64,000 bases of DNA from Rikenellaceae bacterium (lineage in GTDB: Bacteria > Bacteroidota > Bacteroidia > Bacteroidales > Rikenellaceae): the NCBI GenBank assembly GCA_015059785.1, contig SUZS01000004.1, positions 1 to 64,000 on the forward strand, written 5' to 3'. The first letter of the stretch is position 1; each line of letters begins with the position of its first letter. The position numbers and the translations under genes were made by a program. The notes beneath the pieces were generated by a model. The model was not told where the DNA came from. It saw only the letters and a program-made list of their open reading frames with translations, and made no database searches. Shown here in pieces: positions 40,014-49,349 of this stretch.

Positions 40014-41300
40014 CTATAGTAAGAATCTGAGCAGGAAGATTGCTGCAAGAACAATCATACCAGTAGATACCCTCTTGTAGTTACCAGAGCAGAGGTTTAT
40101 GGCAACATATGCCAGGTGGCCGAAGATAATACCATTTGAGATACTGTATGATAGTGGCATAAAGATTATGCAGACAAATGCTGGTACAGCATCGGCAAAG
40201 TCCTCAAAGTTAATCTTTGTTACAGACCCCATCATCATCACGCCCACAAGAATAAGCACTGGAGCCGTTGCCGCGCTTGGGATAGATAGGAAGAGCGGCG
40301 CGAAGATAAGTGCCACAAAGAAGCAGATAGCCGTCACAAATGCAGTAAGTCCGCTTCGTCCACCCACGCTCACGCCAGTAGCACTCTCGGCAAATGTTGT
40401 TACGGTGCTTGTACCCATAACCGCACCAAGGGTTGTGGCAATGGCGTCTACTAAAAAGGCCTGCTTGAGGCGCGGAATCTTGCCATCAGGGGTGTATATA
40501 TTCGCCTTGTTACATACACCGATAAGTGTACCCATAGTGTCAAAAAGGTCAAGGAAGAGCAGTGTGAAAACAATCAAAAGCATATCTGTTGTAAAGATAT
40601 TGCTCCACTGCATCTTGCAGAAAATAGGCTCTATAGATGGCGGAGTGCTAATTACACCCTGCATTGTGGTTATGCCACAAGGAATACCAATAACAGTGAT
40701 TAACAGAATGCCGATAAGCAGCGCACCCTTGACATTCTTCACAAGCAGAACGGCTGTGATAATCGTTCCGATAACTGCCAATATAGGCGTTGCACTGCCA
40801 AGGTCTCCAAGAGCCACCTGTGTGGCGTTGTGACCTACGATAATGCCCGCATTCTGTAGTCCGATGTAGGCGATAAACATACCTATACCTACACTTATGG
40901 CGTTCTTTATGCTGTCACTAAGACAGTAGACCATCATTTCTCGTAAGTTTGTCACTGTTAGCAGTATAAATAATATACCCTCAACGAACACCGCTGTGAG
41001 GGCAAACTGCCAAGAGTAGCCCATTGCTAAACATATTGTGTAGGCAAAAAAGGCATTTAATCCCATACCAGGAGCAAGGGCAAAAGGTAGCTTAGCGATA
41101 ACAGCCATCATCAGCGTAGCAATAGCTGCAATCAGAGCCGTTGTTGTAAAAAGTGCACCTTTGTCCATACCTACATCACCCAAAATGGCAGGGTTAACAG
41201 CAAGGATGTAGGCCATAGTGAGGAATGTCGTCACACCAGCGACAATCTCAGTACGAACAGTCGTAGACTTTGGGTCAAAACCAAAAAGTTTTGTTAGCAT
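40014..41300 (-). CDS. NCS2 family (AzgA-like) purine permease
   Basis: TVRTEIVAGVTTFLTMAYILAVNPAIL, FALAPGMGLNAFFAYT, ATTLGAVMGTSTVTTFAESATGV. Confidence 0.95.
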   Translation of the reverse strand: MLTKLFGFDPKSTTVRTEIVAGVTTFLTMAYILAVNPAILGDVGMDKGALFTTTALIAAIATLMMAVIAKLPFALAPGMGLNAFFAYTICLAMGYSWQFALTAVFVEGILFILLTVTNLREMMVYCLSDSIKNAISVGIGMFIAYIGLQNAGIIVGHNATQVALGDLGSATPILAVIGTIITAVLLVKNVKGALLIGILLITVIGIPCGITTMQGVISTPPSIEPIFCKMQWSNIFTTDMLLIVFTLLFLDLFDTMGTLIGVCNKANIYTPDGKIPRLKQAFLVDAIATTLGAVMGTSTVTTFAESATGVSVGGRSGLTAFVTAICFFVALIFAPLFLSIPSAATAPVLILVGVMMMGSVTKINFEDFADAVPAFVCIIFMPLSYSISNGIIFGHLAYVAINLCSGNYKRVSTGMIVLAAIFLLRFLL

Positions 41301-41374
41301 AGTTATGAAGTTTTATCTATATTGCCAAATTGACAGCCAAAGGTACAAATAAAAAACATTCTGCCAAAAAAAAC

Positions 41375-41406
41375 AGGCTGACCAAAAACTACTTTTTAGT
41401 CAGCCT
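41375..41406. terminator. Bidirectional terminator hairpin at left end of minus-strand block
   Basis: AGGCTGAC...GTCAGCCT flanked by A and T runs. Confidence 0.75.
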
Positions 41407-41432
41407 ATAGGCTGGGATAATATTTTAGGGCT

Positions 41433-41783
41433 TTATTGAATGCTTGCTCCGAACCATTTGTCTAAAACGCCTTCAACCTGCATTTTGGTTTCTGGTGTTA
41501 TATGGTGTTTTACCCGATTATATGCAACAGCCAAGGTCGCAATATTGTCAGCAAGACCTAATACTCCCAATTTTTTGCTACTCAATAAATCCTTAGGTAA
41601 AAGCTGGTATGCCAATGCACCAAGTATGATAGATTTGTCAATGACTGGCGTTGTTGGGGCTTTAACCACATAATATAATTCAAGCACCATTCGTGTCGCT
41701 TCTCTACCAGCCTTCACAGCGTACTGCTTAATATACTGCCAAAGTTGATCTGGGTTTGCTAAAATGTTTGTAAGTGTATCCAT
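41433..41783 (-). CDS. YkvA/DUF1232 family protein
   Basis: VIDKSIILGALAYQLLPKDLLSSKKLGVLGLADNIATLAVAYNRVKHHITPE. Confidence 0.82.
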   Translation of the reverse strand: MDTLTNILANPDQLWQYIKQYAVKAGREATRMVLELYYVVKAPTTPVIDKSIILGALAYQLLPKDLLSSKKLGVLGLADNIATLAVAYNRVKHHITPETKMQVEGVLDKWFGASIQ

Positions 41784-41844
41784 ATATCCGATGTTTTATA
41801 ATGACATTTTCCTATATATAATCTGTCACAAGAAAATCTATCTT

Positions 41845-42141
41845 TTACTTAAAATCAAACCCCAATGCGCGACCTTTTCTTCGCCACTCCTCATCATCTT
41901 TTTCAAACTGATCCAACATCTTCTCAGTCTTGGTTATAAGGTCATCTGTTTGGCTCAACAATGCGGCTGTATGGAGCCTAAGTTCTATGCGCTGCTTGAC
42001 AAATGAAGCTTCAGATTCACTTGCTCCGATTTCGTTCACGACCCTGCGAAGGCAGGCATCTGAATTATCCAACTTGACACCACACAGCTCAATAGCACGG
42101 TCTAAAGACTTTTGTCTATCTGTTAAACTATTCCAGCTCAT
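41845..42141 (-). CDS. Hypothetical helical protein
   Basis: ORF in operon context; coiled-coil-like C-terminus. Confidence 0.65.
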   Translation of the reverse strand: MSWNSLTDRQKSLDRAIELCGVKLDNSDACLRRVVNEIGASESEASFVKQRIELRLHTAALLSQTDDLITKTEKMLDQFEKDDEEWRRKGRALGFDFK

Positions 42142-42147
42142 ATCGTT

Positions 42148-42582
42148 TTATCTTTTTATTATTAGTCGAACAATCTTGTATAAGCAGTACACCAAATATA
42201 CTGGGGTTATAAAGAACCCTAAAAACATTGATATTGCAAGTTTAATTAAGTAATGCCAGAATACAGCTTCTAATGTAAACCATACGAATATCATTGGTGC
42301 GAACTGGTTGATTGCCTTCCATCCGCCATATGCACACATCAGCATATACGCACCAAAGCCATGATCAGGTCCCAATATCTCTATGTTATACCCTATAACA
42401 AAAAGGATTATACAGATAATAAATGGCTTTATATAGTGAGCTAAATTATCACCACGCCTTTTATTATTACATTCATCACATATTGGAATAGTATATTTAT
42501 GTGCACACGCTCTACATAACCCCTTATGGCAATCAACACATTGGGCCACTGCTGGACGTGTCGAATGATAGTAGCAATTCAT
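42148..42582 (-). CDS. B-box zinc-finger-like membrane protein
   Basis: MNCYYHSTRPAVAQCVDCHKGLCRACAHKYTIPICDECN plus several hydrophobic segments. Confidence 0.8.
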   Translation of the reverse strand: MNCYYHSTRPAVAQCVDCHKGLCRACAHKYTIPICDECNNKRRGDNLAHYIKPFIICIILFVIGYNIEILGPDHGFGAYMLMCAYGGWKAINQFAPMIFVWFTLEAVFWHYLIKLAISMFLGFFITPVYLVYCLYKIVRLIIKR

Positions 42583-42583
42583 T

Positions 42584-43012
42584 TTAATCTATAACTTTTG
42601 TATTAACCGGATGACCTGCAAGTCTATCAAATTCGCTCTGAATTTTATCCATAACAAGTTTATCCAGTTTGTTCTGTTGTATCATTCCCCAAATCTGAGT
42701 GATAGCAAACGGCCACCAAACACATACGGTCAAAATAGTTGGAATAGCTTGCTGTCCAAAGATGCCAACGCCAGCCTTAACATATACATGTGGGTTTGTT
42801 GGCGAAATAGAAATCTTTAGAGCAGACTGTAGACCTAATATTGCCTTAAACAGGTCTCCTTTCTTAATAGATATATCCCAATTGCCGTTAGGTAGCTTTA
42901 CTCCGTTAACTTCAAAACCATCATAACGCATTGAAGACATTAAACTATTTGCAACGACATCAGTATGAGCCACTACATCACAAAATAACTTAGCTGATTT
43001 GAAAAGTCCCAT
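42584..43012 (-). CDS. Hypothetical protein
   Basis: ORF tightly spaced with neighbours; hydrophobic segment TILTVCVWWPFAITQIWGMI. Confidence 0.65.
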   Translation of the reverse strand: MGLFKSAKLFCDVVAHTDVVANSLMSSMRYDGFEVNGVKLPNGNWDISIKKGDLFKAILGLQSALKISISPTNPHVYVKAGVGIFGQQAIPTILTVCVWWPFAITQIWGMIQQNKLDKLVMDKIQSEFDRLAGHPVNTKVID

Positions 43013-43129
43013 AATGTTTTTATAATGTTTTTATTTTTATAGACGATATGAGACTCATAAATCTATCATTATTCTATAACAAACATTACAAAGAAAATAA
43101 TGCATTTATAGGTGCTTATAATCTAAGAA

Positions 43130-44120
43130 CTAGCTAAAACTCTCACAATACGCAACAATCAATTGGATTGCAGACTCGACATCTCTAAGGTCGCATACTT
43201 CTACAGGTGTATGCATATAACGGCAAGGAATCCCTATAGAAACTGTTTTTACACCACATTGAGAAATCTGAATACGAGAAGCGTTGGTCCCACCAAACGC
43301 ACAATGCCTTGCCGTAATTTGATAAGATATACCTTTTTCTTTCGCAATAGCTTCAAGTCGTTGATGCTGCTCTATGTTGCTGTCTGCGTTATACGATATA
43401 ACTACTCCTTCTCCCATGAGTACATTGCCATATTGATTTGGTTGACAATCTGGGACATCGGTCGCAAAATCTAAATCTACGGTTATTGAAATATCTGGAC
43501 GAATACTGTATGTCGCAATCGCAGCTCCGCGTCCTCCTAATTCTTCTTGTACAGTAGCTACACCATATATGGTAGATTTTGTTTGTTTTCTGCTAGCAAT
43601 AATTTTTATCGCACGCATTACTACGAATAGCCCTAATTTATTATCAAGAGCTTTACAAGCAATTCTGTATTTCCCTAATCTGACTAGATTGGGAGATATC
43701 ACGACGGGATCGCCTATTGATATTTGAGATTTAACCTCATCTGCTGAGAGTCCTGTATCAACCCATACTTGATGCATTTTCAATGAATGACATTCATCTT
43801 TACTTGTTAAATGAATCGGCTTTTTACCAATCACACCAGGTATAATCGTCTTATTCCTTGTTTGGATTAAGACATGTTGTCCAATAATACACTGTTCATC
43901 AATACTACCATTCTTACGTATATATATGCCCAGAATCAGTAATATATAAAACTTGAAAACCAATTTCATCGGCATGTGCTTCGAGCATAATTTGGGGATA
44001 TGCTACGTCACCATCAACTATGGTTATGGCATTCCCCATACTATCAATCTGTGATTGATTTACATCATTTCTTAAGTGTTTTATAAATAAACTAGATATA
44101 TCTTGTTCGAACCCCGACAC
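43130..44120 (-). pseudogene. M42 family aminopeptidase split by a frameshift (ORFs 43914-44120 and 43130-43975)
   Basis: MLEAHADEIGFQVLYITDSGHIY joins ...IYIRKNGSIDEQCIIGQHVLIQ; downstream RIACKALDNKLGLFVVMRAI, ATVQEELGGRGA; junction at TATATATAT 43919-43927. Confidence 0.8.
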
Positions 44121-44182
44121 ACTTATTGTATTGAGAAGATATGGATATCAGTACTATTGTCACATTTCATATCGAATTATAT

Positions 44183-45487
44183 TTAAGAGAAAATTTCTTT
44201 AAAACAAGATAAGGCTTCTGACACTACATGGATACTTCCACCAATATAAACTAAGTCATCCGATTTGCTATTACATTTATAATATTTAATAGCATCCTTT
44301 ACTGAATCTGTTATAATACCTGGTAATCCAATCTCTTTAGCCAATTCTCTCGATTTAATATAACTTTTTGCCTCTGTATATATGTAGAAAGCATTTGTTG
44401 GCAAGTATTTTTTTATGGAAAGTTTTCGAGAACTTGTTAAACCTAAAATTATCACTAAACGTTTATATTGAGTATCGTACATCATTTCAAGTTGTTTCAT
44501 ATTCAATTCTATCCCCTGTGCGTTATCACAAACATCCACTATAATCTTTGGCTTATTCGAGATAACTTCCCACCTTCCCCTAAAATTCATAATTTTTGAG
44601 GTTTCTTTAAGTGTCTGAATTGTTTTAATGTGGTTGAATTGGTGAAAAATATTAGGATAAGTTTTATTCAATAGCCATAATGTGCTCAATGTGGTTTGTA
44701 TATTTCTTAATTGGTAATAACCTGATAGATCAAAGTCAAAGTTAGATTCTATTTGTGTGTCTGTTATAGTAGGATAAAGTTCGTCTGAAAAATATACAGA
44801 TGATGACACTTTTTCAGCAGATTGTTTAATTTGCTGTTTTATATCATCATTAACATATCCAACGACAACTGGCGAGTGCTTTTTTATTATACCGCATTTT
44901 TCTGCTGTAATCCTATAAACACTTTCTCCAAACAACTCAGTATGAGCAAGTCCAATAGAGGTAATAACACTGATTAATGGTGTTTCAATTATGTTTGTAG
45001 GATCTAGTTTCCCGCCTATTCCTGTCTCAACAATGGCAATATCAACATTCTTTGTATAAAAATATAGAAATGCCATTTCGACAAACACTTCAGAGTATGA
45101 TGATATTTTAATTGAAGCATTGGCATTGGCGGTTATCAAGATTTGTTGTGCCAATGAAATCATATCTTCTTCTGAAATCAACTCTCCGTTTATTCTAATT
45201 CTTTCTCTGATATCAAATAGTTGTGGAGAAGTATATGTACCAACCTTAAAGCCATTTGCTATGAGCGCTGTAGCTATAAAGTTACAACATGAACCTTTCC
45301 CATTAGTTCCTGCAATATGTATAACTTTCAGTTTTTGACTTGGAGAACCTAGATATTGGTCAAGACGCCGCATTGAGTCTAGTGGCCATTGATAATGCTT
45401 ATCATTAACAACAAATGTAGGATGTTTTAATGATGATAAATAACTAAGTAAGTCATCAAAACTATTTATCACTCGCATTGTCTGCAA
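44183..45487 (-). CDS. FolC-like Mur ligase (folylpolyglutamate synthase family), divergent
   Basis: VIHIAGTNGKGSCCNFIATAL P-loop; YTSPQLFDIRERIRINGELIS; ETGIGGKLDPTNII. Confidence 0.85.
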   Translation of the reverse strand: MQTMRVINSFDDLLSYLSSLKHPTFVVNDKHYQWPLDSMRRLDQYLGSPSQKLKVIHIAGTNGKGSCCNFIATALIANGFKVGTYTSPQLFDIRERIRINGELISEEDMISLAQQILITANANASIKISSYSEVFVEMAFLYFYTKNVDIAIVETGIGGKLDPTNIIETPLISVITSIGLAHTELFGESVYRITAEKCGIIKKHSPVVVGYVNDDIKQQIKQSAEKVSSSVYFSDELYPTITDTQIESNFDFDLSGYYQLRNIQTTLSTLWLLNKTYPNIFHQFNHIKTIQTLKETSKIMNFRGRWEVISNKPKIIVDVCDNAQGIELNMKQLEMMYDTQYKRLVIILGLTSSRKLSIKKYLPTNAFYIYTEAKSYIKSRELAKEIGLPGIITDSVKDAIKYYKCNSKSDDLVYIGGSIHVVSEALSCFKEIFS

Positions 45488-46769
45488 TATATAGTTTAAC
45501 TCTTTCTATCAATTCTTGTTCAGTCATTGCACAATGTGTATTTTGCATACTGCCTGTATGTTTTAAACATCTATACGCACAATCAGATGCACAGGCCGGC
45601 AATAATTTACACCTCTTACACAGTTCTGAACGAAATGGAGACCAAGATAATTGTTCATAATACTGTGAATTTCTTTTAATAAATCCATTTTGTATTCTTC
45701 CTACAGAATATGCTGCTTCTCCAACTAAGTTTTCACACTTATACACATACAATTCTGGATCTATAACATAACAACCTATGCGATTCATCGCACATGGTCT
45801 CTTCTTACCGAAAGCAATGTTATGGAGTTCCTTTTTGTACTTCTTTAAAAAAGGCTTGAACTTCGGACGAATATTTATATGATATTCATTATCTGTAATA
45901 CATTCATTTGTACGACAGCTATTATTACCAGCAGCCCTTAATAATCCCACATATAAATATCCACACAAACTATGAAAACCGTTGAATACATCTTCAACGC
46001 AATCGAGGTTGTCTTTGTCAATATTCAGACGTAAATCAATAAGGTCCTTGCACCCATTGTTGTTTAACAAATGTATTACCTCATTTATTTTATCATAACT
46101 TCCATCCCCGGATTTGTATCTTCGTCTGCTGTCATGTACATCTTTATTACCATCCAAGGTTATTTGAATACGCATGTTATTCGGGATGATAAGATTTGTA
46201 ATGACATCTTGATTAATAAGAGTTGCGTTTGTTATAATTTTTGATGTAAAAATCAGGCTTTTCTCATTTGCGATTTTAGAAATTTTAGATGTTAGTTCAA
46301 TACACACATTCTTATATAACAAAGGTTCTCCTCCGAATAATATCAATAGAATTCTTTTATATGCCCTATAAGGCAAACTTAATTCATTTTCAACAAAAGC
46401 AATTATTTCAGATATATCATCATCCGTTAAATGACTTTTGGCTGTATTACAATTCTCAAAACAATATGAGCACTGTAAATTACAATTATAAGTTGGTAAA
46501 ATTACTAATCTTAATTCTTCGGGATTAGAGCAATATTGGATAGAATTATAATAATGTTCATATATTGCACCTTCATTAGTATCGAATTTCACCACCATGC
46601 CATTCTTTTTTAGAATTTCAAGGCCATGCTCATCAATGTTATCAATAGAATTGGATTTAAGGTGAGAAATTACATCTTGAGGAACAGCCAAAATAGATGT
46701 GCTTAATGTGTTGTAAATGTAATATTTATCTTCGATGTTAAAGAAAATATTATAAAACGATGATTTCAT
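45462..46769 (-). CDS. Radical SAM/SPASM peptide maturase (rSAM2)
   Basis: YNCNLQCSYCFENC; LFGGEPLLY; SPASM-like Cys cluster CKRCKLLPACASDCAYRC. Confidence 0.92.
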   Translation of the reverse strand: MKSSFYNIFFNIEDKYYIYNTLSTSILAVPQDVISHLKSNSIDNIDEHGLEILKKNGMVVKFDTNEGAIYEHYYNSIQYCSNPEELRLVILPTYNCNLQCSYCFENCNTAKSHLTDDDISEIIAFVENELSLPYRAYKRILLILFGGEPLLYKNVCIELTSKISKIANEKSLIFTSKIITNATLINQDVITNLIIPNNMRIQITLDGNKDVHDSRRRYKSGDGSYDKINEVIHLLNNNGCKDLIDLRLNIDKDNLDCVEDVFNGFHSLCGYLYVGLLRAAGNNSCRTNECITDNEYHINIRPKFKPFLKKYKKELHNIAFGKKRPCAMNRIGCYVIDPELYVYKCENLVGEAAYSVGRIQNGFIKRNSQYYEQLSWSPFRSELCKRCKLLPACASDCAYRCLKHTGSMQNTHCAMTEQELIERVKLYIADNASDK

Positions 46770-46825
46770 GCAAGTACTTTTTAATAGGGTGGACTTTACT
46801 TTTTAAAATCCACCCCTGAGTAAGA

Positions 46826-46927
46826 TTAGTCACAGAAATTATTACAAGGGTTGCAATAATCATCACCCATTGTAAATCTCACATCAGTGCTTTCATAAGC
46901 AACGGCAGGTTTAATTTCTTCAATCAT
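46826..46927 (-). CDS. Small ORF (33 aa), putative RiPP precursor: MIEEIKPAVAYESTDVRFTMGDDYCNPCNNFCD
   Basis: Read from sequence (not in ORF track); immediately upstream of rSAM2; Asp/Glu-containing N-terminus and C-terminal CxxCxxxC. Confidence 0.7.
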   Translation of the reverse strand: MIEEIKPAVAYESTDVRFTMGDDYCNPCNNFCD

Positions 46928-46998
46928 AACTCTTTAAATTAAAGTTTTTCCTACTCTATTAAAGCTTTTCGGATTCCGCTTAATTCATTATGACAGTT

Positions 46999-47391
46999 TT
47001 AAACTACTTGCAACGCTAATTCAATTCGATCATAGTGGATATTGAAATACCTAAAATAACACCGCCCACCAAAAGAACTCAGAAGTTTTAACTTCGTTGG
47101 AACAATAGCGATTGTCTTAGCGGCTTTGTCTATCACAATGCCATCAGGGAGAAACGAGAAGAAATTTACAGCGGACAACATAAATGATGACGCTCCCGCT
47201 ACTTCATATCTGAATGGAACATAGTTCTTATCAAAACCGCACTTGCGTAATTTCATTGTCACATTGGGAAGTAATGCTCCTGGATTATATGTAAGCTCAA
47301 AAGTATTCTCTCCAAGCCCTCTTAGTTTTATACCAGTATTTGCTGCTTCAAGAAATTTGTTTAGGTCATACAACTTTATAGAAACATCCAT
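46999..47391 (-). CDS. Hypothetical protein in RiPP-like locus
   Basis: ORF in operon context. Confidence 0.7.
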   Translation of the reverse strand: MDVSIKLYDLNKFLEAANTGIKLRGLGENTFELTYNPGALLPNVTMKLRKCGFDKNYVPFRYEVAGASSFMLSAVNFFSFLPDGIVIDKAAKTIAIVPTKLKLLSSFGGRCYFRYFNIHYDRIELALQVV

Positions 47392-47397
47392 AATTCT

Positions 47398-47889
47398 CTA
47401 TAGTGTTTTGGACATATAGACTTTCTTGTCATCTTCTCTGCAAGCACAAAAGCCTAATTGTTGCAGGAGGTTTATAGATATGCTATTATTCTTATAGATA
47501 TCTGTACTTATCGTTCGTACTACCTTGTGGTTACTTAAATAATCAAGAACATTCTGCAAGGCATCCTTCATATATCCACAAGAACGATAGTTTGGGTGCA
47601 TCGCATAAAATAAAGTTGTGTCGCATGAAATATCCATTACTGCCACAAAGCCAACTATTTCGCTGTTATGTTTAATCCCCCATAAATATCCTTCATCATT
47701 CTGTGCATATAGATCAAAGGTTGAAGTAAATCTATGAAGACCATCTGGGGTATCTAATATTTCATATAACTCAGGGAGAAACCTTCTAGTCTCAGCATCT
47801 TCAAAGATTTCTTTAAGAATGCCCAATGCATCCTCGGATATGCGAGTAAGCACACTGTGCCTTGCATAAATTTCTGGGAAAGTCATCAT
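47398..47889 (-). CDS. GNAT-family N-acetyltransferase
   Basis: IVGFVAVMDISCDTTLFYAMHPNYRSCGYMKDALQNVLDYL...NNSISINLLQQLGF; overlaps rSAM1 stop. Confidence 0.82.
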   Translation of the reverse strand: MMTFPEIYARHSVLTRISEDALGILKEIFEDAETRRFLPELYEILDTPDGLHRFTSTFDLYAQNDEGYLWGIKHNSEIVGFVAVMDISCDTTLFYAMHPNYRSCGYMKDALQNVLDYLSNHKVVRTISTDIYKNNSISINLLQQLGFCACREDDKKVYMSKTL

Positions 47890-49115
47890 TTTATCAAACC
47901 CCTTTCCGCCATTTCACAAAACAAATACATAAACACGCGAGTATATACTTGCTCGTTGTGACACAGGATATCCCATTGTTCATCAGTATGCTCCATAGCA
48001 GTCAAGCACATGTTACACATTCTAATGGCAGAACAATCTTTACAGCGATTAATTCGTCGATTGTAATAATCATGGACAATGGTATTTGCTCTGTCCCAAT
48101 CAATTCCATCGTTGATATTTCCAATGCGATAGTTATCCGCCATCATCTCACAGACACCTATCTGAAGCTTGGCGTCAATGTATAGTTTAGTATTATTGGG
48201 TAGACATGTTGCCATTGGTACAGCCGATGAAGGGTTAAAGATAGGTCGCTCTTTCCAATATGCAATACAAGCTTCTAACAACTTTTTCAATACAATCCAA
48301 TCTCGGTGCTCTGTGTATGTGTCAAGTAATTTAGTATAGAACCCTTTTACCTCGTCGTAGTCAGCACAATCAACGCCGTGACTGAAATTTGGAGCCAAAG
48401 AGTTCATCATAGTAGGCGACATGTCGTGTAAGATATCATCATTATGCCAGGCCTCTGCTATGTCAATAATCTTGTCTAACGACGCAAGTGTCATAATTAG
48501 AACCAAATCCTTTACATATTCGGGATAAGTCAATTTTATGTAAGATAGAGACTCGTAAAGTTTGGAATATGAGCCATTGCCTAAAGCATCAACTCTGTGG
48601 CGATCGTGAAATGGTTTTGTGCCATCAATGGATACGGCTAGTATAACATTGTTTGCCACTAACCAGTCTATTCGTTCTCTAGTCAAAGTCGTACCATTTG
48701 TGGAAACAGTGAAATTCACATCATTTTTCCATAACTTACGAGCCTCGACAATAGCATATTGAACTAAGTCGTAGTTGAGTAATGGTTCGCCACCGTATAT
48801 GAATATTTTAATAGGACGCTTGCTCGTAAATGAATTTATATAAGCAAAAATCTTATCAATACCATTATAGTCCATTGAGGCAGTACTATGGACTCGTTTG
48901 TTTGCATATTTTCCAGAGTAGCAACAATAAGTACAACGCAGATTGCATTGCTCTGTCAAACCTAATATAAAGGAGTCAACTTTGGGCAGTGACTTAAATG
49001 AAACAAAAGGCGCAAAATCCCACTGAGGAAGTTGCGCACCCAACGAACCGCTATGGATTTCACCGGTCTGTTTGTTATACGAATAGATATTGCCTAGGCT
49101 TGTTTGTATCTCCAT
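47886..49115 (-). CDS. Radical SAM/SPASM peptide maturase (rSAM1)
   Basis: LTEQCNLRCTYCCYSG; IYGGEPLLNYD; C-terminal SPASM NRCKDCSAIRMCNMC. Confidence 0.93.
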   Translation of the reverse strand: MEIQTSLGNIYSYNKQTGEIHSGSLGAQLPQWDFAPFVSFKSLPKVDSFILGLTEQCNLRCTYCCYSGKYANKRVHSTASMDYNGIDKIFAYINSFTSKRPIKIFIYGGEPLLNYDLVQYAIVEARKLWKNDVNFTVSTNGTTLTRERIDWLVANNVILAVSIDGTKPFHDRHRVDALGNGSYSKLYESLSYIKLTYPEYVKDLVLIMTLASLDKIIDIAEAWHNDDILHDMSPTMMNSLAPNFSHGVDCADYDEVKGFYTKLLDTYTEHRDWIVLKKLLEACIAYWKERPIFNPSSAVPMATCLPNNTKLYIDAKLQIGVCEMMADNYRIGNINDGIDWDRANTIVHDYYNRRINRCKDCSAIRMCNMCLTAMEHTDEQWDILCHNEQVYTRVFMYLFCEMAERGLIK

Positions 49116-49118
49116 TCT

Positions 49119-49325
49119 CTAATAATTGATCTTGTAGGAGTGCTGACTGTGTTTACCACCGCGTCCGTGTCCCGTGCAGCATTTATAGGTCATACAAGCC
49201 ACATTACAAGACCCTAGCCCCATAACTAGCATTGCATCTTTCTGACTCTCTTCCTTGATAATATTGTTGTTTAATATCGCAAGGATGTTTTTTTGATTGA
49301 CTTGATGGTTTGCTCTTGTATTCAT
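49119..49325 (-). CDS. Putative RiPP precursor peptide (68 aa), Cys-rich core GLGSCNVACMTYKCCTGHGRGGKHSQHSYKINY
   Basis: 4 bp upstream of rSAM1; leader-like polar N-terminus, Cys/Gly/His-rich C-terminus. Confidence 0.8.
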   Translation of the reverse strand: MNTRANHQVNQKNILAILNNNIIKEESQKDAMLVMGLGSCNVACMTYKCCTGHGRGGKHSQHSYKINY

Positions 49326-49349
49326 AACAGCTATTTTTGAGTTTAACCT

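Noticed and set aside
40099-40833. 244-aa plus ORF antisense to NCS2 permease
   Set aside because: Composition is the mirror of the membrane protein; no independent support
45120-45338. 72-aa plus ORF inside FolC-like gene
   Set aside because: Antisense, no RBS or family support
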